NCBI GenBank assembly: GCA_963708245.1
Contig: OY970201.1
Location: 6,944,001 to 7,008,000 of the forward strand
DNA length: 64,000 bases
Direction: 5' to 3'
Source: CAVYXK01 sp963708245
GTDB lineage: Bacteria; Pseudomonadota; Alphaproteobacteria; Acetobacterales; Acetobacteraceae
Positions within the stretch are counted from its first letter, which is position 1, and every line of letters begins with the position of its first letter. The notes under the pieces were generated by a model, which worked only from the letters and a program-made list of their open reading frames with translations, was not told the DNA's origin and made no database searches. Shown one piece after another: positions 1-8,039 of this stretch. The position numbers and the translations under genes are program-made.

Positions 1-1402
1 GGACCGGGCCGGCACCGCCGAATGCGATCAGGCTGAACTCCGCCGGATCGTGACCGCGCTCGATGGACACGATGCGCAGCGCCTGCGCCATATTGGCGTT
101 CACCACTTCGGCGATCCGCGCCGCCGCCTCGGGCACCGACAGGCCGAGCGGCTGGGCGACATGCGCAGCAATCGCCGCTTCGGCGGCAGTGGCGTCGATG
201 CGGAGATCGCCGCCCAACAGCGCATCGCGGCTCAGCCAGCCCAGCACGATGTCGGCGTCGGTGACAGTCGGCCGCGTCCCGCCGCACCCGTATCCCGCCG
301 GGCCGGGATCGGCGCCGGCGCTGTCCGGCCCCACTTTCAGCGCGCCCCCAGGATCGACCCAGGCGATGGAGCCGCCGCCGGCGCTGACCTCGGCCAGATC
401 GATGACCGGGACGCGGATTGGATGCCCGGTCCCGTGCATCCAACGATTGGCGTGACCGCCGCCGCCGACTTCATACTCTGCCGTCACGGCGATCTCGCCG
501 CCCACGATCACGCTCGCCTTCGCCGTCGTGCCGCCCATGTCGAAGCTGATCAGGTTGGGCCGACTGAGCTGCCGTCCGGCCAACGCCGCGGCGATCACCC
601 CGGCGGCGGGTCCGGATTCCACCGTCATAGCCGGCACGCGCAACGCCTCGGCCACATCGACCACGCCGCCGGACGAGCCCATGACATGCAGCGTCGGCAG
701 CCCGAGCGTTGCCGCTGCGTCGCCGAGCCGGTGCAGGTAGGAGGCGAGCAGCGGCCCGACAACGGCGCAAACCGCCGTTGTGCTGGTGCGCTCGAACTCG
801 CGGATTTCCGGCAGCACGTCGCAGGAGAGGAACACCGTGACATGCGGAAGCGCTGCCCGCAGCGCCTCAGCGACCCGGCGCTCATGCGCATCGTTGAGGA
901 ACGAGAACAGCAGCGACACGGCGACGGTCTCTAGGCCCGCTTCGTCGATTGCCGCGACCAATGCCGGCAGCTCCTGCTCGGCAAGCGGGGTGACGACGTT
1001 GCCCTGTGCGTCGATGCGTTCGGTAATTTCGAACCGGTGGCGGCGAGGGATGAGGACGGCGGGGGCGTCTTGCAGCAGGTCATACAGATCGGCGCGCGAG
1101 GAGCGGCGCAGCTCCAGCACGTCGCGAAAGCCGCGTGTCGTGATCAGTCCGGCGCGGGCCCCCTTGTGCTGCAGCAACGCGTTGGTGACCACGGTGGTCG
1201 CATGCGACAGCACCGTGACATCGCGCGGGCCGATGCGGTTGTCTGCTAGAGCCTGACGGAGCCCTGTCACAACGCCGGCGGTGAAATCGTCTGGCGTGGT
1301 CAGCAGCTTGCATACCGCCACGCGGCCAGTCCGTTCCTCCACAGCCGCCAGATCGGTAAACGTTCCGCCGATGTCGATCCCGATCCGCCACCGATCCGCC
1401 AT
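1..1402 (-). CDS. hyuA: Hydantoinase/oxoprolinase family protein, subunit A (3' part missing)
   Basis: The frame is open from an ATG at 1402 to the window edge, so the C-terminus is outside. The N-terminus carries the sugar-kinase-like phosphate loop of the HyuA family (IDIGGTFTD, residues 9-17), followed by a HyuA-type GGTTAK segment and a typical IERGHDP stretch near the visible end. The family performs ATP-dependent ring opening of hydantoins or 5-oxoproline, or ATP-dependent carboxylation of ketones such as acetone or acetophenone, usually with a HyuB partner. HyuB would have to lie beyond the window. The gene starts 20 bp after a DUF2255 gene and is probably the third gene of an operon headed by a peptide-type binding protein. 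The exact substrate cannot be read from the sequence. Confidence 0.9.
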   Translation of the reverse strand, partial: MADRWRIGIDIGGTFTDLAAVEERTGRVAVCKLLTTPDDFTAGVVTGLRQALADNRIGPRDVTVLSHATTVVTNALLQHKGARAGLITTRGFRDVLELRRSSRADLYDLLQDAPAVLIPRRHRFEITERIDAQGNVVTPLAEQELPALVAAIDEAGLETVAVSLLFSFLNDAHERRVAEALRAALPHVTVFLSCDVLPEIREFERTSTTAVCAVVGPLLASYLHRLGDAAATLGLPTLHVMGSSGGVVDVAEALRVPAMTVESGPAAGVIAAALAGRQLSRPNLISFDMGGTTAKASVIVGGEIAVTAEYEVGGGGHANRWMHGTGHPIRVPVIDLAEVSAGGGSIAWVDPGGALKVGPDSAGADPGPAGYGCGGTRPTVTDADIVLGWLSRDALLGGDLRIDATAAEAAIAAHVAQPLGLSVPEAAARIAEVVNANMAQALRIVSIERGHDPAEFSLIAFGGAGPV

Positions 1403-1422
1403 GTCGGCGGTCGAGCCTCCGC

Positions 1423-1788
1423 TCACAGAGGTTCGAGCCGCAGCGTGGTCATCAGGACTTCAGGTCGCACTATCATCTGCGCGTATGGGCTCGGGCTGTA
1501 CTTGGCGAGGAATGCCCGGGTGGCGCGCTCGATCGATGCCGAGTCCGTGGCCGCGGTCACGCGCACCGGGATGGTCCGATCGCCGATTTCGAGCGTCGCC
1601 CGGCCCTCCGCAGCAGCAGCCTTGTACCAGAGACCTTTGGGGCCGCGAACAGAACGGATAAACACGTCCTCATCAGCGACGACGACCCAGATGACCGCTG
1701 TCCTGTCCTGTCGCTCGCCGGCGACGATCCGCACCTCTTGGGTCGTGCGTAACTGATCGAGGGTTGCTGCGTCGAATCCGCGAGCCAT
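1423..1788 (-). CDS. DUF2255 family protein
   Basis: A 121-residue soluble protein whose whole length resembles DUF2255: an N-terminal helix, then a beta-rich half with a WVVV strand, an IRSVRGP motif followed by a K-x-W-Y-x-A segment, and a C-terminal helix that ends in the family's TTLRLEP-like tail. DUF2255 proteins resemble the split-barrel flavin-binding fold of nitroreductase-like F420/FMN proteins, but no activity is established and I infer none. It lies 36 bp after the binding-protein gene and 20 bp before hyuA on the same strand, so co-transcription is likely. The start ATG is preceded by an AGGAG-like sequence about 7 bp upstream. Confidence 0.75.
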   Translation of the reverse strand: MARGFDAATLDQLRTTQEVRIVAGERQDRTAVIWVVVADEDVFIRSVRGPKGLWYKAAAAEGRATLEIGDRTIPVRVTAATDSASIERATRAFLAKYSPSPYAQMIVRPEVLMTTLRLEPL

Positions 1789-1824
1789 GGTCGGTCTCCT
1801 GCTTTTGCGGACCAGTTGATCTGT

Positions 1825-3345
1825 CTAGGGGGCGATGTCGATGCCTTGCGGGCGGATCAGTCCGTCCGGCGTCGGGGTGAACCCGCTCACCTTGGCAGAT
1901 AGCGCCCAGAGCCACTTGTAGTGATACAGCACGATGTGCGGCACATCGTGAAGATACATATCGACCACCTTGCGGTACAGCGCCTGCCGAGCCGACACGT
2001 CGTTGACTGATCGCGCCTTGGCCAGCAATTCGTCGAATGCCGGATTGCAGTATTTCCCCCAGTTCAGGAACCCGTTGCAGGCGAGCCAGATCGATACATT
2101 GCCGTCTGGATCCGGCCGGCCGCTCCACAGCACCAGCGCTGCTTGATAGTTGCCGGCCTCTTCGGTGGCCAATGCGGCGTTCGCTTCCATTGCCTGCACT
2201 TTCACCTCGAATCCGGCTTCGCCCGCCATCGCCTGGATCACCTGTCCGGCTTGCTGCGCCACCGGGTCGGTGCCGACTTGCAAAGTGAAGGACGGGTGCT
2301 CCACGCCTGCCTGCTGCAACAGCATCCGCGCCTTCGACAGATCACGCGGCGGTACCGGGTGCTCGGGATCCCAATAGCGGGTGCCCGGCGCCTCGAATTG
2401 ATTGGATGGAACGAATTGTCCCGCCAGGACAACCTGGTTGAGCGCTGAACGGTCGATCGATGCCTCCAGCGCCGCGCGGATGCGCCGATCGGCGAACGTG
2501 GCGGCCTGGGGACCATGTGCGACGTTGAGCGAGATTGTCTCGTAAGCAAGCGCGGTGGTGGTGACGAGCTTCAGCTTCGGATCGGCGCGCACCGCGGCAA
2601 TGTCGGTCGGCTGCAGCCGCTCCACCATATCGAGCTGACCCGCTTTCAGATCCACTAACCGTACCGTCGTGCTGGGAATCGGCTGATAGATGATGCGATC
2701 GAGCTTGATCGCGGCGGCGTTCCAGTAGCCGGGGAAGCGATCGACCACGATCCGGTCCTGCGGGATACGCTGCGTCAGCTTGAACGGACCAGCACAGGGC
2801 AGTTCGTTGGCCACGTCCTTGCCGAGCCGCGCCATCGCCTGCGGCGCCAGGATCATGCCGGCGCGATCGGCCAGCACCGCGATCAGCGGCGCATACGGCG
2901 CGCCGAGCACAAACCGGACCGTATGAGGATCGACCACCTCCACTGCCGAGACCGGCTTCAGCTCGCCCTTCCGCACGCTCTCCGGCTCGGTCTGATTGCG
3001 CGTGATGGTCGCCTTTACAGCATCGGCGTCGAGCGTCTCGCCGTCCTGGAACCGCACGCCATCGCGCAGGGTCAGCGTCAGCGACATACCGTCCGGCGAC
3101 CACTGCCAGCCCGTCGCGAGCTGCGGGACGAAATCGCTCTTCGCGTCGGTGTCGATCAACTTGTCGCAGGTCGCGGCGAAGACGATGCGATCGACGAAGA
3201 AGCCGCCCTGCGCCGGGTCGAGCACGTCCGGGTCCTCGTTGAGGCCGATGCGCAGCGTGCCGCTGGCCAGTGCCGGGATCACCGGCGTCAGCGCAAGCAG
3301 GGCCACAGCAAGCAGAATAGGAATCGCTGGGCGGGGCGGGCGCAT
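1825..3345 (-). CDS. ABC transporter substrate-binding protein, family 5 (peptide/opine/nickel type)
   Basis: 506 residues, the normal length for SBP_bac_5 proteins. A Sec signal peptide is clear: a short basic start, a hydrophobic core around residues 9-24 and an ALA-S cleavage site near residue 27. The mature protein begins with the family's L-R-I-G-L segment and an N-E-D-P-D-V-L-D-P motif, and contains a W-x-x-S-P-D-G block and an F-Q-D-G-E block that are standard in dipeptide-binding proteins. It acts in the periplasm, delivering a ligand to an inner-membrane permease that is not encoded nearby. It is the first gene of the run that includes DUF2255 and HyuA, which suggests the ligand may be the hydantoinase substrate; that link is inference. 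Confidence 0.88.
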   Translation of the reverse strand: MRPPRPAIPILLAVALLALTPVIPALASGTLRIGLNEDPDVLDPAQGGFFVDRIVFAATCDKLIDTDAKSDFVPQLATGWQWSPDGMSLTLTLRDGVRFQDGETLDADAVKATITRNQTEPESVRKGELKPVSAVEVVDPHTVRFVLGAPYAPLIAVLADRAGMILAPQAMARLGKDVANELPCAGPFKLTQRIPQDRIVVDRFPGYWNAAAIKLDRIIYQPIPSTTVRLVDLKAGQLDMVERLQPTDIAAVRADPKLKLVTTTALAYETISLNVAHGPQAATFADRRIRAALEASIDRSALNQVVLAGQFVPSNQFEAPGTRYWDPEHPVPPRDLSKARMLLQQAGVEHPSFTLQVGTDPVAQQAGQVIQAMAGEAGFEVKVQAMEANAALATEEAGNYQAALVLWSGRPDPDGNVSIWLACNGFLNWGKYCNPAFDELLAKARSVNDVSARQALYRKVVDMYLHDVPHIVLYHYKWLWALSAKVSGFTPTPDGLIRPQGIDIAP

Positions 3346-3636
3346 GGCTGGCTCCTCGCGGGTGGCGGCAAATCAGCTTGCCGCAAGAGGGACGCTGCGG
3401 CGAGATGTAGTGTCGGGGCCGTCATCGCCCGGCGTCCGACGAAAGCAGAATCTTCCCCGTCCTTCGCCGCATTCAGGGTTATTCCTTCTTTCTTGCTTCG
3501 GTGCCGGAGCAGGCTTTCGCGAAGCTCGGCGGTGTGGCTATTGGCATGAACTCGTCATAGCGCGCCAGGGTTGCCGCCGGCGCGTCGTTCGCACATATCA
3601 GCGGCTCGATCTCCTCGACCGGACAAGGAGGATGAC

Positions 3637-4281
3637 ATGGCGATCCAACTCGGGCAGGTTGCGCCCGATTTCGAACAGGACAGTACGCAAGGTCGGATCA
3701 GTTTCCATAAATGGCTCGGCAACTCATGGGGTGTGCTGTTCAGCCATCCGAAAGACTACACGCCGGTCTGCACCACCGAACTCGCCGAAGTCGCGCGGTT
3801 GAAGTCGGAGTGGGACGCACGCAACGTCAAACCGATCGGACTTTCAGTCGATCCCGCCGACAGCCGTAAGGGTTGGGAGAAGGACATCGAGGAGACACAA
3901 GGTCAGAAGCTGAACTTCCCGGTCCTGGCCGATGCCGACCGTAAGGTGTCGAATCTCTACGACATGGTGCATCCGGAAGCCGATCCGGCGGTGACGGTGC
4001 GCAGCGTGTTCATCATCGACCCGAACAAAAAGGTCCGGCTGATCATCACGTACCCGCCGAGCACGGGGCGCAATTTCGACGAGATCCTTCGGGTGATCGA
4101 CAGTCTTCAGCTCACCGATGCGCACAAGGTTGCGACGCCGGTTAACTGGACCAACGGGCAGCCGGTGATCATCGTTCCCAGCGTATCGGACGAAGAGGCC
4201 AGGCAGCGTTTCCCGCAAGGCTTCAAGACGCTGAAGCCCTATCTGCGGGTGGTGGAGCAGCCGCCGCTGCCACGCCGCTGA
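3637..4281 (+). CDS. 1-Cys peroxiredoxin (Prx6 type)
   Basis: 214 residues. The peroxidatic cysteine sits in the PVCTTE motif (Cys45), preceded by the F-S-H-P-K-D-Y-T segment and with the later conserved arginine region. The long C-terminal domain with a V-N-W-x-x-G-x-P segment is diagnostic of the Prx6/1-Cys group rather than AhpC. It reduces hydrogen peroxide and organic hydroperoxides in the cytoplasm. I chose the ATG at 3637 because a strong AAGGAGGA lies just upstream and the homologous region begins at MAIQLG; a longer frame from 3571 has no such support. It is a single-gene unit followed by a pair of hairpins. Confidence 0.92.
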   Translation: MAIQLGQVAPDFEQDSTQGRISFHKWLGNSWGVLFSHPKDYTPVCTTELAEVARLKSEWDARNVKPIGLSVDPADSRKGWEKDIEETQGQKLNFPVLADADRKVSNLYDMVHPEADPAVTVRSVFIIDPNKKVRLIITYPPSTGRNFDEILRVIDSLQLTDAHKVATPVNWTNGQPVIIVPSVSDEEARQRFPQGFKTLKPYLRVVEQPPLPRR

Positions 4282-4301
4282 CGGTCGGTTCTGGTAAATT
4301 C

Positions 4302-4348
4302 ACCTCTCCCGCGCTCTTGCGGGAGAGGTCGCCACGCGGAGCGTGGCG
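4302..4348. repeat. Two adjacent perfect hairpins, REP-like or terminator
   Basis: An 11-bp perfect stem (4302-4312 with 4319-4329, loop of 6) is followed directly by an 8-bp perfect stem (4330-4337 with 4341-4348, loop GGA). The pair lies 20 bp after the peroxiredoxin stop and 64 bp before the next gene. The CTCCCGC/GCGGGAG core resembles the palindromic units scattered in many alphaproteobacterial genomes. There is no T-run, so a simple intrinsic terminator is less likely than a REP-type element that may stabilise mRNA ends. Confidence 0.6.
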
Positions 4349-4412
4349 GGGTGAGGGTGCCTGGCTCGCTCGCTACTCATCGGCGCGAGTTTCTTACGGA
4401 GGTTAGAGGCCC

Positions 4413-6740
4413 ATGGCGGTGATCGAGGCGAAGTCGCTGCGGCGACGCGAGGACCCGCGGCTGCTCACTGGTCGTGGTCGCTACACCGGCGATATCAGGC
4501 CGCCCGGCCTGTTGCATGTGGTTCTGGTGCGCTCGCCACACGCCCATGCCGATATCACCAACATCGAGGTCGGCACCGCCAGCACCATGCCGGGGGTGAT
4601 CGCGGTTGTCACCGGCGAGGAACTGGCGGCCGACGGCGTAGCGCCAATTCCCGGCGGGATCGGCTTCCCGCGACCGGACGGCTCGCCGGCGCCGAAGACC
4701 GACCGCCCCATCCTTGCCCAGGGCCGCGTGCGCTTCGTCGGCGAGCCGGTGGCCGCCGTCATCGCCGAGAGTCGTGCCGCCGCGCAGGAGGCAGCAGAGG
4801 CGGTGCTTGTCGAGTACGCGGAACGGCCGGCGGTGATTACCCCGTCCGTCGCCCTGAGGGATGGCGCCCCGCAGGTGTGGGATATTGCGCCGGGGAATGT
4901 CGGCTATCTCTGGCGGGGCGGGCGCGCCGAGCCCACCGACGCCGCGTTGTGCGCGTCTGCCCACGTGACGAAGCTCGATTTCGTGGTCTCCCGCGTCACC
5001 GCCAATTCGATGGAGCCACGCAACGCGTTCGCCGTCATTGGCCCAGACGGGCGCCTGACGCTGACCGCCAGTCACCAGAATCCGCATTCGCTGCGCGGTG
5101 GCGTGGCGCAGGTGATGCAGCAGGACCCGGGCGCCGTGCGCGTCGTGATCGGCGATGTGGGCGGATCGTTTGGCATGAAATCAGGCCTGCACCAGGAGGT
5201 CGTGCTGGTCGCCTGGGCTGCGCGCCGGTTCAATCGCCCCGTGCTGTGGGAATCGGACCGCACCGAAGGGTTCCTGACCGACGAGCAGGCGCGCGAAATC
5301 GAAATTCACGCGGAGCTGGGGTTCGATGCGGCGCATCGGATCACCGCGTTCAAGCTGCGCTGGAACCTCAACCTGGGTGCCTATGTGTCGGGCCGGTCCG
5401 GTTGGGGCGTCGGCAATATCGGCGGAACGGCAGGGGTGTATCGCATTCCGCACATGTCCGCGGAAGTCTGCGGCGTGCTGACCAACACCGTGCCGACCGC
5501 GGCGTATCGCGGCGCCGGCCGGCCAGAGGCCACTTATACGATCGAGCAAATCATGGATGTGGCGGCACACGAGCTGGGCATCGATCCGTTCGAGCTGCGA
5601 CGGTTGAACCTGATCCCGCCTGAGGCGATGCCGTACAAGACGGCGCTGACCTTCACCTATGACTGCGGCGAGTTCGAAGCCGGCATGCGTCAGGCCGCCA
5701 ATCTCGCCGACATGGTCGGATTCTCCGCACGCCGAGAGGCTTCGGCACGCAACGGCAAGCTGCGCGGCCTGGGTATTTGCAATTGTATCGAAGTGGCCGG
5801 CGGCCCGTTCCTTCGGCCTGGCCGTGACAATGCAGCCATCTCGCTGACCGCCGACGGGCGGGTGATCCTGCGCACGGGAACCATGTCGGTAGGGCAGGGG
5901 CTTGAGACGTCGTTCCCACAGCTTGTCGCCGAGCGGCTGGGGGTACCGGTGGAACGGATCGAGTACCTACAGGGCGACACCGACCTGCTGCCGTTCGGCC
6001 GCGGCAGCGGCGGATCCGGCGCGATGCCGATCGGTGCATCGGCGATCTCGGTGGCGGCCGATCAGGTGATCGAGAAAGCCAAGCGCATCGCCGCCGAGCT
6101 GCTGGAGGCAGCGGTTGCGGACGTAACCTTCGAGGACGGGCGCTTTCGTATCACCGGAACCGACCGTTTCGTCGATCTGACAGAAGTGGCGCGCGCCGCG
6201 CATGACCCGGCCCGGCTGCCGCCCGGCGAGACGCCAGGGATAGACGAGGTGGGTGCGTTCCAGGCCACCGCGGTCACCTTCCCGAACGGGACCCATATCT
6301 GCGAGGTGGAGATCGACAAGGAAACCGGCGTCACGGAGATCGTGCGCTATACTGCTGTCGAGGACCTTGGGCGCGTGCTCAATCCGATGCTGGTCGCCGG
6401 GCAAATTCATGGCGGCGTGGTGCAGGGACTTGGCCAAGCGCTCGGCGAGCAGATCGTGCACGATGCTGCTTCGGGGCAGATGCTGACTGCGTCGTTCATG
6501 GACTATCAGATGCCGCGCGCGGCCGACGTTCCGGAATTTCGGCTGGCGCTGCGCGAGGTGCCAACACAGGTGAACCCGGTCGGCGCCAAAGGCGTCGGCG
6601 AGGCCGGCACCGTGGGCGCGCTGGCCGCGGTGATGAACGCTGTCAACGATGCGTTGTACCAGGTGTGGGTCCGGCATTTCGACATGCCAGCGACACCGGC
6701 GAGGGTCTGGCAGGCGATCGTGGCAGCGAAACCGGGATAG
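4413..6740 (+). CDS. Xanthine dehydrogenase family molybdopterin-binding (large) subunit
   Basis: 775 residues. The protein opens with the R-R-x-E-D-P-x-L-L-T-G-x-G-x-Y-x-D block of CoxL/XdhB-type large subunits, contains the G-x-x-x-x-S-F-G-M-K molybdopterin contact, a YRGAGRPEA motif and, near the C-terminus, the KGVGEAG motif with the glutamate that acts as base in this family. It would hydroxylate an aldehyde, purine or other heterocycle using the molybdenum cofactor. A strong ACGGAGG precedes the start. Unlike the usual operons there is no adjacent iron-sulfur (small) or FAD (medium) subunit and no maturation gene, so partners must be encoded elsewhere. CoxL-type carbon monoxide dehydrogenase is unlikely because no AYXCSFR-like loop is seen. 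Confidence 0.88.
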   Translation: MAVIEAKSLRRREDPRLLTGRGRYTGDIRPPGLLHVVLVRSPHAHADITNIEVGTASTMPGVIAVVTGEELAADGVAPIPGGIGFPRPDGSPAPKTDRPILAQGRVRFVGEPVAAVIAESRAAAQEAAEAVLVEYAERPAVITPSVALRDGAPQVWDIAPGNVGYLWRGGRAEPTDAALCASAHVTKLDFVVSRVTANSMEPRNAFAVIGPDGRLTLTASHQNPHSLRGGVAQVMQQDPGAVRVVIGDVGGSFGMKSGLHQEVVLVAWAARRFNRPVLWESDRTEGFLTDEQAREIEIHAELGFDAAHRITAFKLRWNLNLGAYVSGRSGWGVGNIGGTAGVYRIPHMSAEVCGVLTNTVPTAAYRGAGRPEATYTIEQIMDVAAHELGIDPFELRRLNLIPPEAMPYKTALTFTYDCGEFEAGMRQAANLADMVGFSARREASARNGKLRGLGICNCIEVAGGPFLRPGRDNAAISLTADGRVILRTGTMSVGQGLETSFPQLVAERLGVPVERIEYLQGDTDLLPFGRGSGGSGAMPIGASAISVAADQVIEKAKRIAAELLEAAVADVTFEDGRFRITGTDRFVDLTEVARAAHDPARLPPGETPGIDEVGAFQATAVTFPNGTHICEVEIDKETGVTEIVRYTAVEDLGRVLNPMLVAGQIHGGVVQGLGQALGEQIVHDAASGQMLTASFMDYQMPRAADVPEFRLALREVPTQVNPVGAKGVGEAGTVGALAAVMNAVNDALYQVWVRHFDMPATPARVWQAIVAAKPG

Positions 6741-6752
6741 GGGTCACCTTTG

Positions 6753-7232
6753 CTATATCCTGTCGCCCGCCTGCCGAAGCCTCGGGTCGACCCTGAAAGA
6801 GGTCTCCACTGACGTCCAAGCGGGGGCTGAGCGATGACGCGGGTTCAGTAATACGTTGCGCTCTATCGTAGTAATGCGGCCGGGGTCCAGAACTGCTGGC
6901 ACGATCACCGACGGTACGATCAACGCGGCCGAGCGAAGCGATGCCGCCCAGGCATCCCCCGCACGTCGCGTCGCCTCGAGGTCATGGACCGCTAGATCGA
7001 GAGCGGCGTGCTCAATCTCGGAATCATCAGGTAGAGTTACTGCAAAGGCCCGAAAACTCACAGGCAGCCGGGCGGGACTGACGTGCACCAATTGCTCCAG
7101 CAGAGCGAGCGTAATCTCTGTTGCCGCATAAACCATCGGCGTGCCGGGACTGTTCCAGCGACCGCCGTACAGCCTGGCTCCCTCGCCATCGAGGGACGCA
7201 TAGCGACTGAGCGCCAAGCGCCAGAACCGCAC
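6753..7232 (-). CDS. RES domain toxin
   Basis: 159 residues covering a full RES domain: the N-terminal FWR, the R-L-Y-G-G-R-W-N-S-P-G segment (Arg25), a Y-A-A-T-E strand and the L-A-L-L-E-Q-L helix (Glu46). Characterised RES toxins such as MbcT and ParT consume NAD+ or modify host enzymes with it; these Arg and Glu residues belong to their active site. The start is GTG at 7232, directly after the antitoxin stop codon with no gap, so translation is almost certainly coupled. It is the toxin of a type II toxin-antitoxin pair with the upstream ParS-like gene. The convergent neighbour ends 12 bp away. Confidence 0.88.
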   Translation of the reverse strand: MRFWRLALSRYASLDGEGARLYGGRWNSPGTPMVYAATEITLALLEQLVHVSPARLPVSFRAFAVTLPDDSEIEHAALDLAVHDLEATRRAGDAWAASLRSAALIVPSVIVPAVLDPGRITTIERNVLLNPRHRSAPAWTSVETSFRVDPRLRQAGDRI

Positions 7233-7727
7233 CTATTCGACGATGCCATGCGAGATCCGGCCGAGTACCGCTTCCACCAGCCTTCCGCCCTCTTCGGTGT
7301 CGAGCAGGGCAAGGGGGGGTTGACCGCCGAGAGCGCCATTTGGCTCCCGTAGCCAGGCACGGGCTTCGTCGCGGCGTCCGAAGACCTCGTCGGCAAGTGC
7401 CTGGATCCGAGCCAACCGCACCACGAGATCGCTCTGCTCGCGCGACAGCGTCGCCTTATGGCGGCGGGCGTACAAGGTCCGGCGTGGGATGAAATAGGTT
7501 TCGATCTCATCGTCGTCGATTACGCCGTCGGCGATCAGGTGCTCAAGGGCTGCGTATGGCAGACCATCCCGAACCGCGCGCGCCAGTGCGAGGTCACGAC
7601 TTACCCCACGCGGCGCTCTGCGGAGACCGCCCAACACTTTTTCAACTGCTGCCGCCGTGACCACGTCCGCTCCGTGCCGCTTTGCACAGAATATCGTGCA
7701 AGATGGCCAGCATGCAATCCCTCTCAT
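7233..7727 (-). CDS. Xre/MbcA/ParS-family antitoxin (DUF2384)
   Basis: 164 residues. The C-terminal half has the hallmark DUF2384 features: an I-P-R-R-T-L-Y-A-R-R segment, L-S-R-E-Q-S-D-L-V-V-R-L-A, an E-V-F-G helix, A-R-x-W-L-x-x-P-N-x-A-L-G-G and a closing T-E-x-G-G-x-x-V-E. The N-terminal half is the Xre-like helical DNA-binding region. It should bind and neutralise the RES toxin encoded immediately after it and repress its own promoter. The ATG at 7727 overlaps the stop codon of the preceding RAM-domain gene as ATGA, favouring this start. The first 20 residues are atypical, and an internal GTG with a GGAG upstream (near residue 21) is an alternative. Confidence 0.88.
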   Translation of the reverse strand: MRGIACWPSCTIFCAKRHGADVVTAAAVEKVLGGLRRAPRGVSRDLALARAVRDGLPYAALEHLIADGVIDDDEIETYFIPRRTLYARRHKATLSREQSDLVVRLARIQALADEVFGRRDEARAWLREPNGALGGQPPLALLDTEEGGRLVEAVLGRISHGIVE

Positions 7728-7975
7728 CCCCCCGCGCTGAACGCATTGAATGTGATCAGCGTGTAGGTGTCCTTCACTCCCGGCAAGGTCTGCAGCCGCT
7801 CGGTGACGAACAATCCGATGTCCTGCGAGGGATCCAGGTAGAACTTGCCCAGCAGATCGTACTGCCCGGACGTGGAATACATCTCCGACATCTCCTCGAT
7901 CTGGTCGGCGGCCTCCTGCGCCACCTTGTAGGCTTGGCCCATTTCACACTTGATCATGACGAAGATCGCCCTCAT
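7724..7975 (-). CDS. Stand-alone Lrp/AsnC ligand-binding (RAM) domain protein
   Basis: 83 residues forming only the effector-binding alpha/beta sandwich of Lrp/AsnC regulators: an initial A-I-F-V-M-I-K strand, a long helix with E-M-S-E-M-Y, and the T-S-G-Q-Y-D-L-L-G-K segment that is the core of the RAM fold. No helix-turn-helix is present, so it cannot bind DNA alone and may act as a small-molecule sensor or oligomerisation partner of full-length Lrp proteins. The ATG at 7975 has a perfect AGGAGG 8 bp upstream; the longer open frame reaching 8077 lacks this. Its stop overlaps the antitoxin start by ATGA. Confidence 0.82.
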   Translation of the reverse strand: MRAIFVMIKCEMGQAYKVAQEAADQIEEMSEMYSTSGQYDLLGKFYLDPSQDIGLFVTERLQTLPGVKDTYTLITFNAFSAGG

Positions 7976-8039
7976 GAACCGCCTCCTGCCGCGACGACCG
8001 GCAGCATAGGCGGCTGGGAGACGACACGGGAGGTACCGG

